Below, in pieces: positions 26,038 through 32,528 of a stretch of 64,000 bases of DNA. Under the pieces are notes generated by a model. That model was not told where the DNA came from. It was given only the letters and a program-made list of their open reading frames with translations, and did not search any database. Source of the stretch: Candidatus Pantoea soli (lineage in GTDB: Bacteria; Pseudomonadota; Gammaproteobacteria; Enterobacterales; Enterobacteriaceae); contig NZ_CP032702.1 in NCBI RefSeq assembly GCF_007833795.1, positions 1,736,001 through 1,800,000 on the forward strand, given 5' to 3'. A program made the position numbers and the translations under genes. Each line of letters starts with the position of its first letter. The stretch's first letter is position 1.

Positions 26038-26325
26038 ATGTTTGGATTTCTGAAAAAGAGGCCGGCCGCGACGGCAGCGCAGGCGGCAGAACTCGATCGG
26101 CAGGCGGAAGGCCTGCTTGACACCATTGTGCAGCTGGAGCAGCAGCTGGCGCGGGATCCGCAGGCGGCAGAGGCGCAGAAAGCCCTGATGCTGGCCTATA
26201 ACCGGGCACTGCCTGTGTTTGCCCGAAGCCTGCGTTACCGCCAGGAGATGGATGCGCTGTTTGTCAAAATCGATGCGCTGCGTAACACCATTCGCACATC
26301 AGTTCAGGGAGGTCAGACCGGATGA
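26038..26325 (+). CDS. Small helical protein of unknown function within the PTS operon
   Basis: A 95-aa protein with no signal peptide or membrane segment. After a basic start (FGFLKKRPAAT) it is rich in Ala, Gln, Glu and Leu and is predicted to be helical and possibly coiled-coil. AGGAGAGG precedes the ATG, and its stop overlaps the EIIA start by 4 nt, so it is clearly translated with the PTS. I do not recognise the family. A regulatory or adaptor role for EIIA or the kinase is possible but unsupported. Confidence 0.65.
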   Translation: MFGFLKKRPAATAAQAAELDRQAEGLLDTIVQLEQQLARDPQAAEAQKALMLAYNRALPVFARSLRYRQEMDALFVKIDALRNTIRTSVQGGQTG

Positions 26326-26759
26326 GCATCAAACAACTGCTGCAGGAAGCCGGGGCAATCCAGGTCAGGGTGGCGGCACGCGACTGGCGCGAGGTGATTG
26401 CGCTGGCGGCGCAGCCGCTGGTACAGGGCGGCTATCTCCGTGAAAGTTATCCGCAGGCGGTCATCGCTAACACCCTGACGCACGGCGCGTATTACGTGTT
26501 TGAGGAGGGCATTGCTATCCCACATGCCCGGCCTGAGAGCGGCGTGCTGAAAGATTGCTTCAGTATGCTGGTGCTGGCAGAGCCGATCGCCTTTGACGGC
26601 AGCGGAAAGGCCGATATCGTGATTCTGTTTGGCGCCCGCGACAACAATGCACACATTGAAGAGGGGATCCGCGCGATTGTGACGCTGCTGGAGAGTGAGG
26701 AGACGCTGAGGCGGCTGCGCGCGGCGCGCAGCGCCGCGGAGGTGATGGCCATCTTATGA
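26322..26759 (+). CDS. PTS EIIA component (fructose/mannitol/ascorbate superfamily)
   Basis: A 145-aa cytoplasmic phosphocarrier. The phosphorylated His is His68 in IAIPHARPE, and the C-terminal EEGIRAIVTLLESEETLRRL segment fits EIIA proteins of the mannitol/Ntr fold. It takes phosphate from HPr and hands it to EIIB Cys8. The ATG overlaps the stop of the preceding small gene (ATGA), and its own stop overlaps the start of the following kinase gene in the same way. Confidence 0.85.
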   Translation: MSIKQLLQEAGAIQVRVAARDWREVIALAAQPLVQGGYLRESYPQAVIANTLTHGAYYVFEEGIAIPHARPESGVLKDCFSMLVLAEPIAFDGSGKADIVILFGARDNNAHIEEGIRAIVTLLESEETLRRLRAARSAAEVMAIL

Positions 26760-27364
26760 CAGGGATAACCCGGGAAAAAAACGTGGTGCTGGTGAATGGC
26801 ATTCCTGCCGCCGGTAAAAGCACCCTGACGCACGCGCTGTCGCAGCGCTTTGGACTACCGGTGCTGACGCTGGACAGCCTGAAAGAGCCGTTCATGGCCG
26901 GTTTCGCACCGGTCGATCGTCAGCGTAATCGCCAGCTGGGCTGTGCGGCCTATCAGGCTATCTGGCAGACCGTGGCGCAGGCCCCGGATTGCTGCGTCTA
27001 TCTGATTGATGCCTGGTTTGGCTTCCAGCCCCGCGATGTGTTGCTGCAGGGGTTGCAGCAGGCTGGCGTCACCCGGGCGCTGGAGCTGTGGCTGGCGATC
27101 GCGCCGGATGAGGCCGTGGCGCGCTATCAGGCGCGGCTGTCGCAGCGCCGGCCGGGACACCCCGGTGCAGAGTATCTGCCGGAGCTGCGCCGGCTGGCAG
27201 AGCAGGCGCAGCCGATGGCAGTGGGGCCGGTGTTTACGCTGAATGCGTGTGCGCCGGATGAGGCCGCCGCCAGCGCGTGGCTGCAGCGCCAGCTGGCACG
27301 ACCGGCAACCTCGTCCGCGCGGTGGTGTAAGCCGGGCGCCGCACCGGTGGTGGAAAGAGGGTAA
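26756..27364 (+). CDS. P-loop kinase-like protein in the PTS operon
   Basis: A 202-aa protein with a Walker A motif (GIPAAGKST, residues 15-23) and a C-terminal part resembling small-molecule kinases of the gluconate/chloramphenicol kinase type (AAA_33-like). A Walker B-like Asp is in YLIDAWFGF. It could phosphorylate an alternative substrate of the pathway, for example an unphosphorylated sugar or polyol. The start overlaps the EIIA stop (ATGA), so it is in the same operon. The final 25 residues are Pro/Ser-rich and probably disordered. No specific function can be named. Confidence 0.65.
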   Translation: MTGITREKNVVLVNGIPAAGKSTLTHALSQRFGLPVLTLDSLKEPFMAGFAPVDRQRNRQLGCAAYQAIWQTVAQAPDCCVYLIDAWFGFQPRDVLLQGLQQAGVTRALELWLAIAPDEAVARYQARLSQRRPGHPGAEYLPELRRLAEQAQPMAVGPVFTLNACAPDEAAASAWLQRQLARPATSSARWCKPGAAPVVERG

Positions 27365-27419
27365 CGGGCTGTTCCGCCTGGTGGCGCTGGCATCCTCGTC
27401 CGCCGCGCATCCACGTTTA

Positions 27420-27435
27420 TGTGAGCCGCCTCACG
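27420..27435 (+). promoter_or_regulatory. Second CRP-like site, upstream of the RpiB-like gene
   Basis: TGTGAGCCGCCTCACG matches TGTGA-N6-TCACA at nine of ten core positions. It lies in the 141-bp gap before the RpiB-like gene, suggesting an internal CRP-dependent promoter in addition to the one at 22331. Confidence 0.6.
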
Positions 27436-27471
27436 TTCAGCGGGCTGCAATTTCCTGCCATGCGATTAAAA

Positions 27472-27486
27472 TGAAACAGCGTTTCA
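27472..27486. promoter_or_regulatory. Cra/LacI-type operator-like inverted repeat
   Basis: TGAAAC-AGC-GTTTCA is an inverted repeat with 6-bp arms. Read on the minus strand it begins TGAAACGCT, which fits the Cra half-site TGAAWCSNT. It lies 20 bp before the RpiB-like start, where binding would repress. An alternative is the operator of an unlinked LacI- or RpiR-type regulator, as no regulator gene lies in the operon. Confidence 0.5.
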
Positions 27487-27505
27487 ATTTTAAGTGGGGT
27501 ACAGG

Positions 27506-28144
27506 ATGAAAATTGCATTAATGATGGAAAACAGCCAGGCCGCGAAGAATGCCACGGTCTGGCAGGCGCTGCAGGAGGTGGCCCAGCCGCTCGGCCATCA
27601 GGTTTTTAACGTCGGCATGTGCGATGAGCAGGATTACCCTCTGACCTATATTCATCTGGGCATCATGGCCAGCGTGCTGCTGAACAGCCACGCGGTGGAT
27701 TTTGTGGTGGCCGGCTGCGGCACCGGCCAGGGCGCGCTGATGTCGCTGAACCTGCATCCGGGCGTGCAGTGTGGCTACTGTATCGATCCGGCCGATGCCT
27801 ATCTGTTTGCGCAAATTAATAACGGCAATGCGCTATCGCTGCCCTTCGCAAAAGGGGTTGGCTGGGGTGCGGAACTGAATCTGCGGTTTATTTTTGAAAA
27901 AGCATTCAGCGGTGAAAAAGGCCAGGGCTATCCGCCGGAACGTAAAGCGCCGCAGGTGCAAAACGCCGGCATTCTCCGCGAAGTAAAAGCAGCGCTGCTG
28001 AAGGAAGATTATCTGGCGTCGCTGCGCGCACTGGACCCGGCGCTGGTTAAAACCGCACTGAGCGGCCCGCGTCTGCAGCACTGTCTGTATGAACACGGAC
28101 AGCAGCGATCGGTGACCGACTTCGTGCGGGAAATAACCGCATAA
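27506..28144 (+). CDS. RpiB/LacA/LacB-family sugar-phosphate isomerase
   Basis: A 212-aa protein, longer than classical RpiB (about 150 aa), with the family core VVAGCGTGQGALMSLN and a C-terminal extension of about 60 residues. Such enzymes interconvert aldose and ketose phosphates, for example ribose-5-phosphate/ribulose-5-phosphate or galactose-6-phosphate/tagatose-6-phosphate. With the PFK-like kinase and class II aldolase it would complete a LacABCD-type route. ATG 27506 follows a GGGGTACAGG sequence. Its own gap with CRP- and Cra-like sites suggests separate regulation. Confidence 0.78.
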   Translation: MKIALMMENSQAAKNATVWQALQEVAQPLGHQVFNVGMCDEQDYPLTYIHLGIMASVLLNSHAVDFVVAGCGTGQGALMSLNLHPGVQCGYCIDPADAYLFAQINNGNALSLPFAKGVGWGAELNLRFIFEKAFSGEKGQGYPPERKAPQVQNAGILREVKAALLKEDYLASLRALDPALVKTALSGPRLQHCLYEHGQQRSVTDFVREITA

Positions 28145-28364
28145 GCGATTTGCCGGAAAGCGGGGGATATTTTTCAGCGCCGATAAAACGACAAAATAGA
28201 GGCGCAGCCGGGTTTAACAGACGCTGCGCTTATCGTATTTGCCAGTCCCGCTCTGTTTGCACAATTCCCGGTTCGTGCGCATACCTTATCTGTAAATGAT
28301 AAATCACCGCGCTGAACGTTTGATTGCGCTGCGGCATTGCGCGCGGAAAACACGGGAGAAAACT

Positions 28365-29201
28365 ATGCGAATTCACCATCTGAACTGCGGATGTATGTGT
28401 CCGCTGGGCGGCGCCCTGTTTGACGGCTTCAGCCGCGGACCCTTTGCCGAGCTGGTGTGTCACTGCCTGCTGCTGGAGACCGATCGCCACGGTCTGATCC
28501 TGGTGGATACCGGCCTTGGCGTGCAGGATATGCGGCATCCTGCGCGCCGGCTTTCCGGTTTTTTCCGCCTGCTGAATAATATTCGCTACCGCGAACAGCT
28601 CTCTGCGCTGGCGCAGATTCAGCTGCTGGGTTTTCGCGCTGAAGATGTGCGCCACATCATTCTTACCCACCTCGATTTCGATCACGCCGGCGGCATCAGT
28701 GATTTTCCGGGCGCAAAAATTCATCTGCTGCAGCAGGAGCTGGATAGCGTGACCCGCAGCCGTGAACATCACTGGCTGGCGCGGCAGCGCTTTCGTCCGC
28801 AGCAGTGGACGGCGCACGACGGCTGGCGTGGTTATGCCAGCAGCGGGGAGCACTGGCTGGGCTTTGATGCGGTGAAGGCAATAGACGATCTCAGTGACGA
28901 GATACTGCTGATCCCGCTGCCGGGGCACACCGCAGGTCACGCCGGGGTGGCGATTCGTCATCAGGGCGGCTGGCTGCTGCACGGCGGCGATGCCTGGTTC
29001 TATCGCGGTGAAATGCATCACCCGGAACGCCACTGTACGCCGGGCCTGCGCGCCTATCAGCGCCTGATGTGCAGCGATCGCGCCGCCTGGCAGACTAACC
29101 AGCAGCGGCTGCGGGCGCTATCGCTGGCGCACCCGCATGACGTGCAGCTGTTTTGCAGCCATGATGCGCGCGAGCTGGAAAAATTTCGCCAGCACGCGTA
29201 G
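28365..29201 (+). CDS. Metallo-beta-lactamase-fold hydrolase
   Basis: A 278-aa cytoplasmic MBL-fold protein with similarity in outline to N-acyl homoserine lactonases. The metal motif reads THLDFDHAGG, so the second His of HxHxDH is Asp; LPGHTAGHAG and the C-terminal FCSHDAREL supply further ligands. Lactonase activity is possible but not established. The ATG at 28365 follows CGGGAGAA and is chosen over an upstream frame start. It stands alone between the PTS operon and the DUF2231 gene. Confidence 0.72.
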   Translation: MRIHHLNCGCMCPLGGALFDGFSRGPFAELVCHCLLLETDRHGLILVDTGLGVQDMRHPARRLSGFFRLLNNIRYREQLSALAQIQLLGFRAEDVRHIILTHLDFDHAGGISDFPGAKIHLLQQELDSVTRSREHHWLARQRFRPQQWTAHDGWRGYASSGEHWLGFDAVKAIDDLSDEILLIPLPGHTAGHAGVAIRHQGGWLLHGGDAWFYRGEMHHPERHCTPGLRAYQRLMCSDRAAWQTNQQRLRALSLAHPHDVQLFCSHDARELEKFRQHA

Positions 29202-29315
29202 TTATTTTGCCAGCCGGGCACGCATGACCCTTTATCTTTACTAATATTTCTCAGACGTAAGAAGCGATGCCGTGCCGATTCGCGATCGTGTGAGCAAACT
29301 ATTAGGGAGAGTGCG

Positions 29316-29738
29316 ATGTACCATACCTCAGGAAGGGCGGTAGTCGGCGTGACGCTGTTTACGCTGCTAGAGCCGCTGCCGCTGGGCTTTTTTGTGGCCG
29401 CCTGGCTGTTCGACATTATCTATATGCAAACCTTTATCGTCATGTGGACCAAAGCCGCCAGCTGGCTGATTGTGCTGGGTCTGCTGCTGGCGATTATTCC
29501 GCGCATTATCAGCCTGATTTATCTGTTCCGCGGCGCCAGGCCGGCTGAGAAAACCCATTTCTGGCTTGCGCTGATCGCCACCGGCGTGGCGATCGTCAAC
29601 GCCTTTATCCATAGCCGCGACGCCTATGCGGTGGTGCCGATGGGCGTGACGCTCTCAACCATCGTGGTGCTGCTGCTGTTGGCCGCCAATCTTCAGCTGG
29701 CGCTGCGGGAACGTCACTTGCAGGGAGCACGCCCATGA
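29316..29738 (+). CDS. DUF2231-type inner-membrane protein
   Basis: A 140-aa protein with about four hydrophobic segments, matching DUF2231 membrane proteins that often precede sorbosone-dehydrogenase-like genes. Some relatives are thought to carry electrons or haem, but function is unknown. TTAGGGAGA lies upstream of the ATG. The stop overlaps the next start (ATGA), so both are one operon and the two products may work together at the membrane. Confidence 0.72.
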   Translation: MYHTSGRAVVGVTLFTLLEPLPLGFFVAAWLFDIIYMQTFIVMWTKAASWLIVLGLLLAIIPRIISLIYLFRGARPAEKTHFWLALIATGVAIVNAFIHSRDAYAVVPMGVTLSTIVVLLLLAANLQLALRERHLQGARP

Positions 29739-31030
29739 AACGTCATCTGATCGGTGCCCTGAGCCTGGCCACGCTGCTGAGCGCCTGCGATAACGGCGCT
29801 ACGCTCGATCCGCAGCGCCAGACCGGGCCGAATCCGGAATTGCCTCAGGCACAGAATTTCTTTATGCCGCCCATGCAGGTGCCGGAAGGCACGCCGTGGA
29901 AAGCCGGTGAAACGCCTAAGGTGGCAGAGGGCCTGAAGATTGAGAAGATCGCGGCAAACCTGATGCATCCGCGTCAGCTCTATGTGTTGCCAAACGGCGA
30001 TGTACTGGTGGCCGAAGCCAACGGCGTGAAAAACCCGGTGACGGCACCCAAAGAGCTGATCATGAGCCTGGTGCAGAAGTCCTCCGGCAAAGGCGGCAAG
30101 GGCGGTAACCGTATTACGCTGCTGCGCAACGTCGACGGCAAGTGGGAGCAGCACACCTTTATTGAAAACCTCAATGCGCCGTTTGGTATGCAGCTGATAG
30201 GCAATACACTGTACGTTGCCAATGCCGACAGCCTGGTGAAATTCCCCTATCAGACCGGCGAAACGGCGATTCGCACACCGCCGCAGGAGGTCACGGAATT
30301 GCCGGGCCGCGATCTGAATCACCACTGGACCAAATCGCTGCTTGCCAGCCCGGATGGCAGCAAGCTCTACGTGGGGGTCGGTTCCAACAGTAACATCACG
30401 GAAAACGGCATGGGTGAAGAGATGGGCCGCGCGGCGGTGTGGGAAGTGGACACCGCCACCGGAGCCAGCCGCATCTATGCCAGCGGCATCCGTAACCCGA
30501 CCGGGCTGCAGTGGGAACCGCAAAGCGGCAAGCTGTGGGCGGTGGCCAACGAACGCGATGAGATTGGCTCCGATCTGGTGCCGGATTATCTGACGTCGGT
30601 GCAGGAGAATGGCTTCTACGGCTGGCCCTACAGCTATTTTGGTCAGCACGTTGATACGCGGGCGCAGCCGCAGCGGCCCGATCTGGTGGCGAAAGCCATC
30701 AAGCCGGACTACGCGCTGAGCTCGCACGTGGCGCCGCTGGGGCTGCTGTTCTACACGGCGGATGCGATGCCGCAGTACCGCGGCGGGGCGTTTATCAGCG
30801 AACACGGCAGCTGGAACCGGACGCCGCTCAACGGTTATAAAGTGGTCTGGGTGAAATTTGAAAACGGTAAGCCGGTGGGGCAACCACAGCCGGTGGTGAC
30901 CGGATTCCTGACCGACGATCAGAAACAGGTGCGTGGGTTGCCGGTCGGGCTGGCAACGGATAAGCAGGGCGGCGTGTTGATTGCCGATGATGCGGGTAAC
31001 GCTATCTGGCGCGTTACAGCAGCGCGCTGA
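29735..31030 (+). CDS. Lipoprotein of the sorbosone dehydrogenase / soluble PQQ glucose dehydrogenase family
   Basis: A 431-aa protein with a lipoprotein signal peptide (LATLLSAC, Cys about residue 18) and a six-bladed propeller of the L-sorbosone dehydrogenase/GDH-B type. Family segments include HPRQLYVLPNGDVLVAEANG, GRDLNHHWTKSLLASPDGSK, YASGIRNPTGLQW and FISEHGSWNRTPLNGYKV. Some members bind PQQ and oxidise aldoses outside the cytoplasm, others do not, so PQQ dependence is inferred, though plausible beside a PQQ operon. It is cotranscribed with the DUF2231 gene and ends at a strong terminator shared with the antisense RNA at 31046. Confidence 0.82.
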   Translation: MKRHLIGALSLATLLSACDNGATLDPQRQTGPNPELPQAQNFFMPPMQVPEGTPWKAGETPKVAEGLKIEKIAANLMHPRQLYVLPNGDVLVAEANGVKNPVTAPKELIMSLVQKSSGKGGKGGNRITLLRNVDGKWEQHTFIENLNAPFGMQLIGNTLYVANADSLVKFPYQTGETAIRTPPQEVTELPGRDLNHHWTKSLLASPDGSKLYVGVGSNSNITENGMGEEMGRAAVWEVDTATGASRIYASGIRNPTGLQWEPQSGKLWAVANERDEIGSDLVPDYLTSVQENGFYGWPYSYFGQHVDTRAQPQRPDLVAKAIKPDYALSSHVAPLGLLFYTADAMPQYRGGAFISEHGSWNRTPLNGYKVVWVKFENGKPVGQPQPVVTGFLTDDQKQVRGLPVGLATDKQGGVLIADDAGNAIWRVTAAR

Positions 31031-31045
31031 TCTTCGGGTAGAAAT

Positions 31046-31081
31046 AAAAAAGGATTTGGCGGTCGCCAAATCCTTTTTTTT
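31046..31081. terminator. Bidirectional terminator shared by the sorbosone gene and the antisense RNA
   Basis: AAGGATTTGGCG-GTC-GCCAAATCCTT forms an 11-bp stem flanked by runs of A on one side and T on the other, so it works as an intrinsic terminator on both strands. On the plus strand it ends the dehydrogenase transcript; on the minus strand it would end the predicted sRNA starting near 31138. Confidence 0.92.
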
Positions 31082-31138
31082 ATGTCCGCGTTGCGGCGGG
31101 TAACCGCGTGGCGAACGGGGTGCTCAGCACTCCTCACA
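31046..31138 (-). ncRNA. Predicted antisense RNA antitoxin (IstR-like) of the SOS toxin
   Basis: A roughly 93-nt RNA is predicted on the minus strand. A sigma-70 promoter TTGAAA-17 bp-TATCAT directs transcription from about 31138, and the shared hairpin with T-tract ends it. Its first 20 nt include a seed complementary to 31317-31335 of the toxin transcript: the plus-strand copies differ at only two bases, both of which become G:U pairs. In E. coli, IstR-1 acts the same way: it is constitutive, divergent from the SOS promoter, and uses its 5' region to block the standby ribosome site about 100 nt before tisB. The sequence itself is unlike E. coli IstR. Confidence 0.75.
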
Positions 31139-31144
31139 AAACGA

Positions 31145-31173
31145 ATGATAAAATGTGCAGCGAAAGATTTCAA
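31145..31173 (-). promoter_or_regulatory. Sigma-70 promoter of the antisense RNA
   Basis: Minus strand: -35 TTGAAA at 31173-31168, a 17-bp spacer, -10 TATCAT at 31150-31145. Initiation about 7 nt downstream puts the first base near 31138. The LexA box lies 15 bp behind the -35, outside this promoter, so the RNA should be made constitutively. Confidence 0.7.
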
Positions 31174-31187
31174 GTTTCGCTAAAATA

Positions 31188-31203
31188 CTGTATGGTTATA
31201 CAG
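31188..31203 (+). promoter_or_regulatory. LexA (SOS) box of the toxin promoter
   Basis: CTGTATGGTTATACAG fits the LexA consensus CTG-N10-CAG with the preferred TAT...ATA flanks. A -10-like TTATAC (31196-31201) lies inside it, so LexA would directly block the promoter. Transcription would start near 31208 on the plus strand. Confidence 0.9.
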
Positions 31204-31412
31204 GTGTTGGGTGCGGGTTTTAGCCTCATTGTTTTCTGATGACTCTCAGGGGCGCGGATAGTCAAATCCCGGCAGGTTTCAGGTGGTGCTGGCCTGTGGC
31301 TTTTACAATGAGTGCCGCTCAGCGCTCCTCACAGATGTGCTTAGGCGGTCGGCGGGTAGAGTCAGGGCCCCGGCCGCTGAACAGCGCGCTCCTGCAGAGG
31401 AGAAGGAAAGTG

Positions 31413-31502
31413 ATGGAACTTGTTCGGTTACTCCTGGATCTGATCCGGGTGATCCTGCAAATCATCGTTGCCCTTTTGCAACTGACCGGTCAGGCGCACT
31501 GA
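31413..31502 (+). CDS. TisB-like SOS-induced hydrophobic toxin peptide
   Basis: A 29-aa peptide, MELVRLLLDLIRVILQIIVA followed by LLQLTGQAH, the same length as E. coli TisB. Charged or polar residues (Glu2, Arg5, Asp9, Arg12, Gln16, Gln23) recur every 3-4 positions on one face of a helix, the other face being Leu/Ile/Val; TisB has this pattern and inserts into the inner membrane, dissipating the proton gradient and favouring persister formation. AGAGGAGAAGGAAAG lies just upstream of the ATG. A long leader (about 200 nt) with an antisense target, a LexA box and a divergent sRNA complete the tisB/istR layout. Toxicity is inferred, not shown. Confidence 0.8.
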   Translation: MELVRLLLDLIRVILQIIVALLQLTGQAH

Positions 31503-31516
31503 TCGGAACTTGAAAC

Positions 31517-31546
31517 AAGGCGGAGCTCACCCCTCCGCCTTTTTTC
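31517..31546 (+). terminator. Terminator of the toxin mRNA
   Basis: AAGGCGGAG-CTCACC-CCTCCGCCTTTTTT: a 9-bp stem (7-bp GC-rich core) followed by six T. It lies 14 bp past the toxin stop and overlaps the last codons of the convergent LysR gene; the minus strand copy is followed by TTGTTTC, so it may serve both. Confidence 0.9.
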
Positions 31547-32426
31547 GCGTCTGCGTCTGCATGGCCTGTTGCAGCGCCTGCAGAAACACCGTGACGCGCG
31601 CCGGCAGATGGCGGGTTGTCGGGAAGAGCGCCCAGACGCCCAGCATCTGCGGCTGCGCGTCAGCCAGCGTAATGGCGACCAGCTCGCCGGAAGCCAGCTC
31701 CTCCCGCACATCCCATTCGGAGAGCTGGGCAATGCCGCAGCCGGCCACGCACAGCGTGCGCACACCTTCCACATCACTGCCGCTGAAGCGGCCGTCCACG
31801 CTCAGGCTGGAGATATGCCCCTCTATCAGAAAACTCCACTGCACCACGCTGGAGAGGCGCAAACAGTTATGCTGATGCAGCTCGCTCAGGGTACGCGGCG
31901 TGCCGGCCCGCGCCAGATAGCCGGGTGAGGCGCAGAGTACGCGCGGGTTATCGGCCAGCCGGTGCGCCACCAGCCGGGAGTCGCGCAGCGGCGCAATCCG
32001 GATGGCGACATCAAAGCCGAGGCCAACAATGTCCGTGAGGTTATCGCTCAGCTGAAACTCAATGCGTAATCCGGGATTGTGCTCCATCAGCCCGGGCAGC
32101 AGCGGCAGCACGGTACGGCGGCCAAATCCTGTTGGGGCAGTCAGGCGCAGCTGGCCGGTTGCGCCGGTCTTGTCCGGGGAGAACAGGCCGCGTGCGCTCT
32201 CTCCGGTTTCTGCCAGCGTGCGGGCATAAGGCAGAAACTCTTCCCCCTCATCGGTCAGGGCGATGGCGCGCGTGGTGCGGTGCAGCAGGCGCACGCCGAG
32301 ATCCTCCTCCAGCGAAGCCAGCCGGCGTGACACCGTCATCGGCGTGGTGCCCAAGCGTCGCGCCGCCTGCGTCAGGCTGCGGGTCTGCGACACCATCAGA
32401 AACAGTTCAATATCTTTCAGGTTCAT
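31527..32426 (-). CDS. LysR-family transcriptional regulator
   Basis: A 299-aa regulator with an N-terminal winged helix-turn-helix (LTQAARRLGTTPMTVSRRLAS, in residues 15-40 in outline) and a C-terminal substrate-binding domain, standard for LysR proteins of the CrgA/DhcR-like group. It is divergent from an old yellow enzyme gene with a 102-bp shared gap, so it probably controls that gene. Its 3' end overlaps the terminator of the toxin locus. Inducer unknown. Confidence 0.87.
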   Translation of the reverse strand: MNLKDIELFLMVSQTRSLTQAARRLGTTPMTVSRRLASLEEDLGVRLLHRTTRAIALTDEGEEFLPYARTLAETGESARGLFSPDKTGATGQLRLTAPTGFGRRTVLPLLPGLMEHNPGLRIEFQLSDNLTDIVGLGFDVAIRIAPLRDSRLVAHRLADNPRVLCASPGYLARAGTPRTLSELHQHNCLRLSSVVQWSFLIEGHISSLSVDGRFSGSDVEGVRTLCVAGCGIAQLSEWDVREELASGELVAITLADAQPQMLGVWALFPTTRHLPARVTVFLQALQQAMQTQTRKKAEG

Positions 32427-32528
32427 TGTAACGATATCCGTTATACAGACGTATCATCTTCCCCCATTTCTGCCGCGCTGACCACGCAATATAATGCGCT
32501 GTGACCCTTATCCCGGCCGGAGCATGGC

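Larger units (their letters stand above)
31122..31335. repeat. Two imperfect 19-bp direct repeats forming the antisense seed and its target
   Basis: GCTCAGCACTCCTCACAAA at 31122-31140 and GCTCAGCGCTCCTCACAGA at 31317-31335 agree at 17 of 19 positions. The first copy is transcribed on the minus strand as the start of the antisense RNA, the second lies in the toxin mRNA leader about 78 nt before the toxin ATG. Both differences are A in the first copy and G in the second, so the RNA duplex keeps G:U pairs and has no true mismatch. Confidence 0.85.

Noticed and set aside
29714..31069. 451-codon frame opposite the sorbosone dehydrogenase-like gene
   Set aside because: Antisense shadow; the plus strand has a lipoprotein signal and propeller motifs and is coupled to the DUF2231 gene.
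31239..31412. N-terminal extension of the TisB-like peptide in the same frame
   Set aside because: The extension is polar, has no ribosome binding site and would include the antisense target; the ATG at 31413 has a strong ribosome binding site and gives the TisB length.
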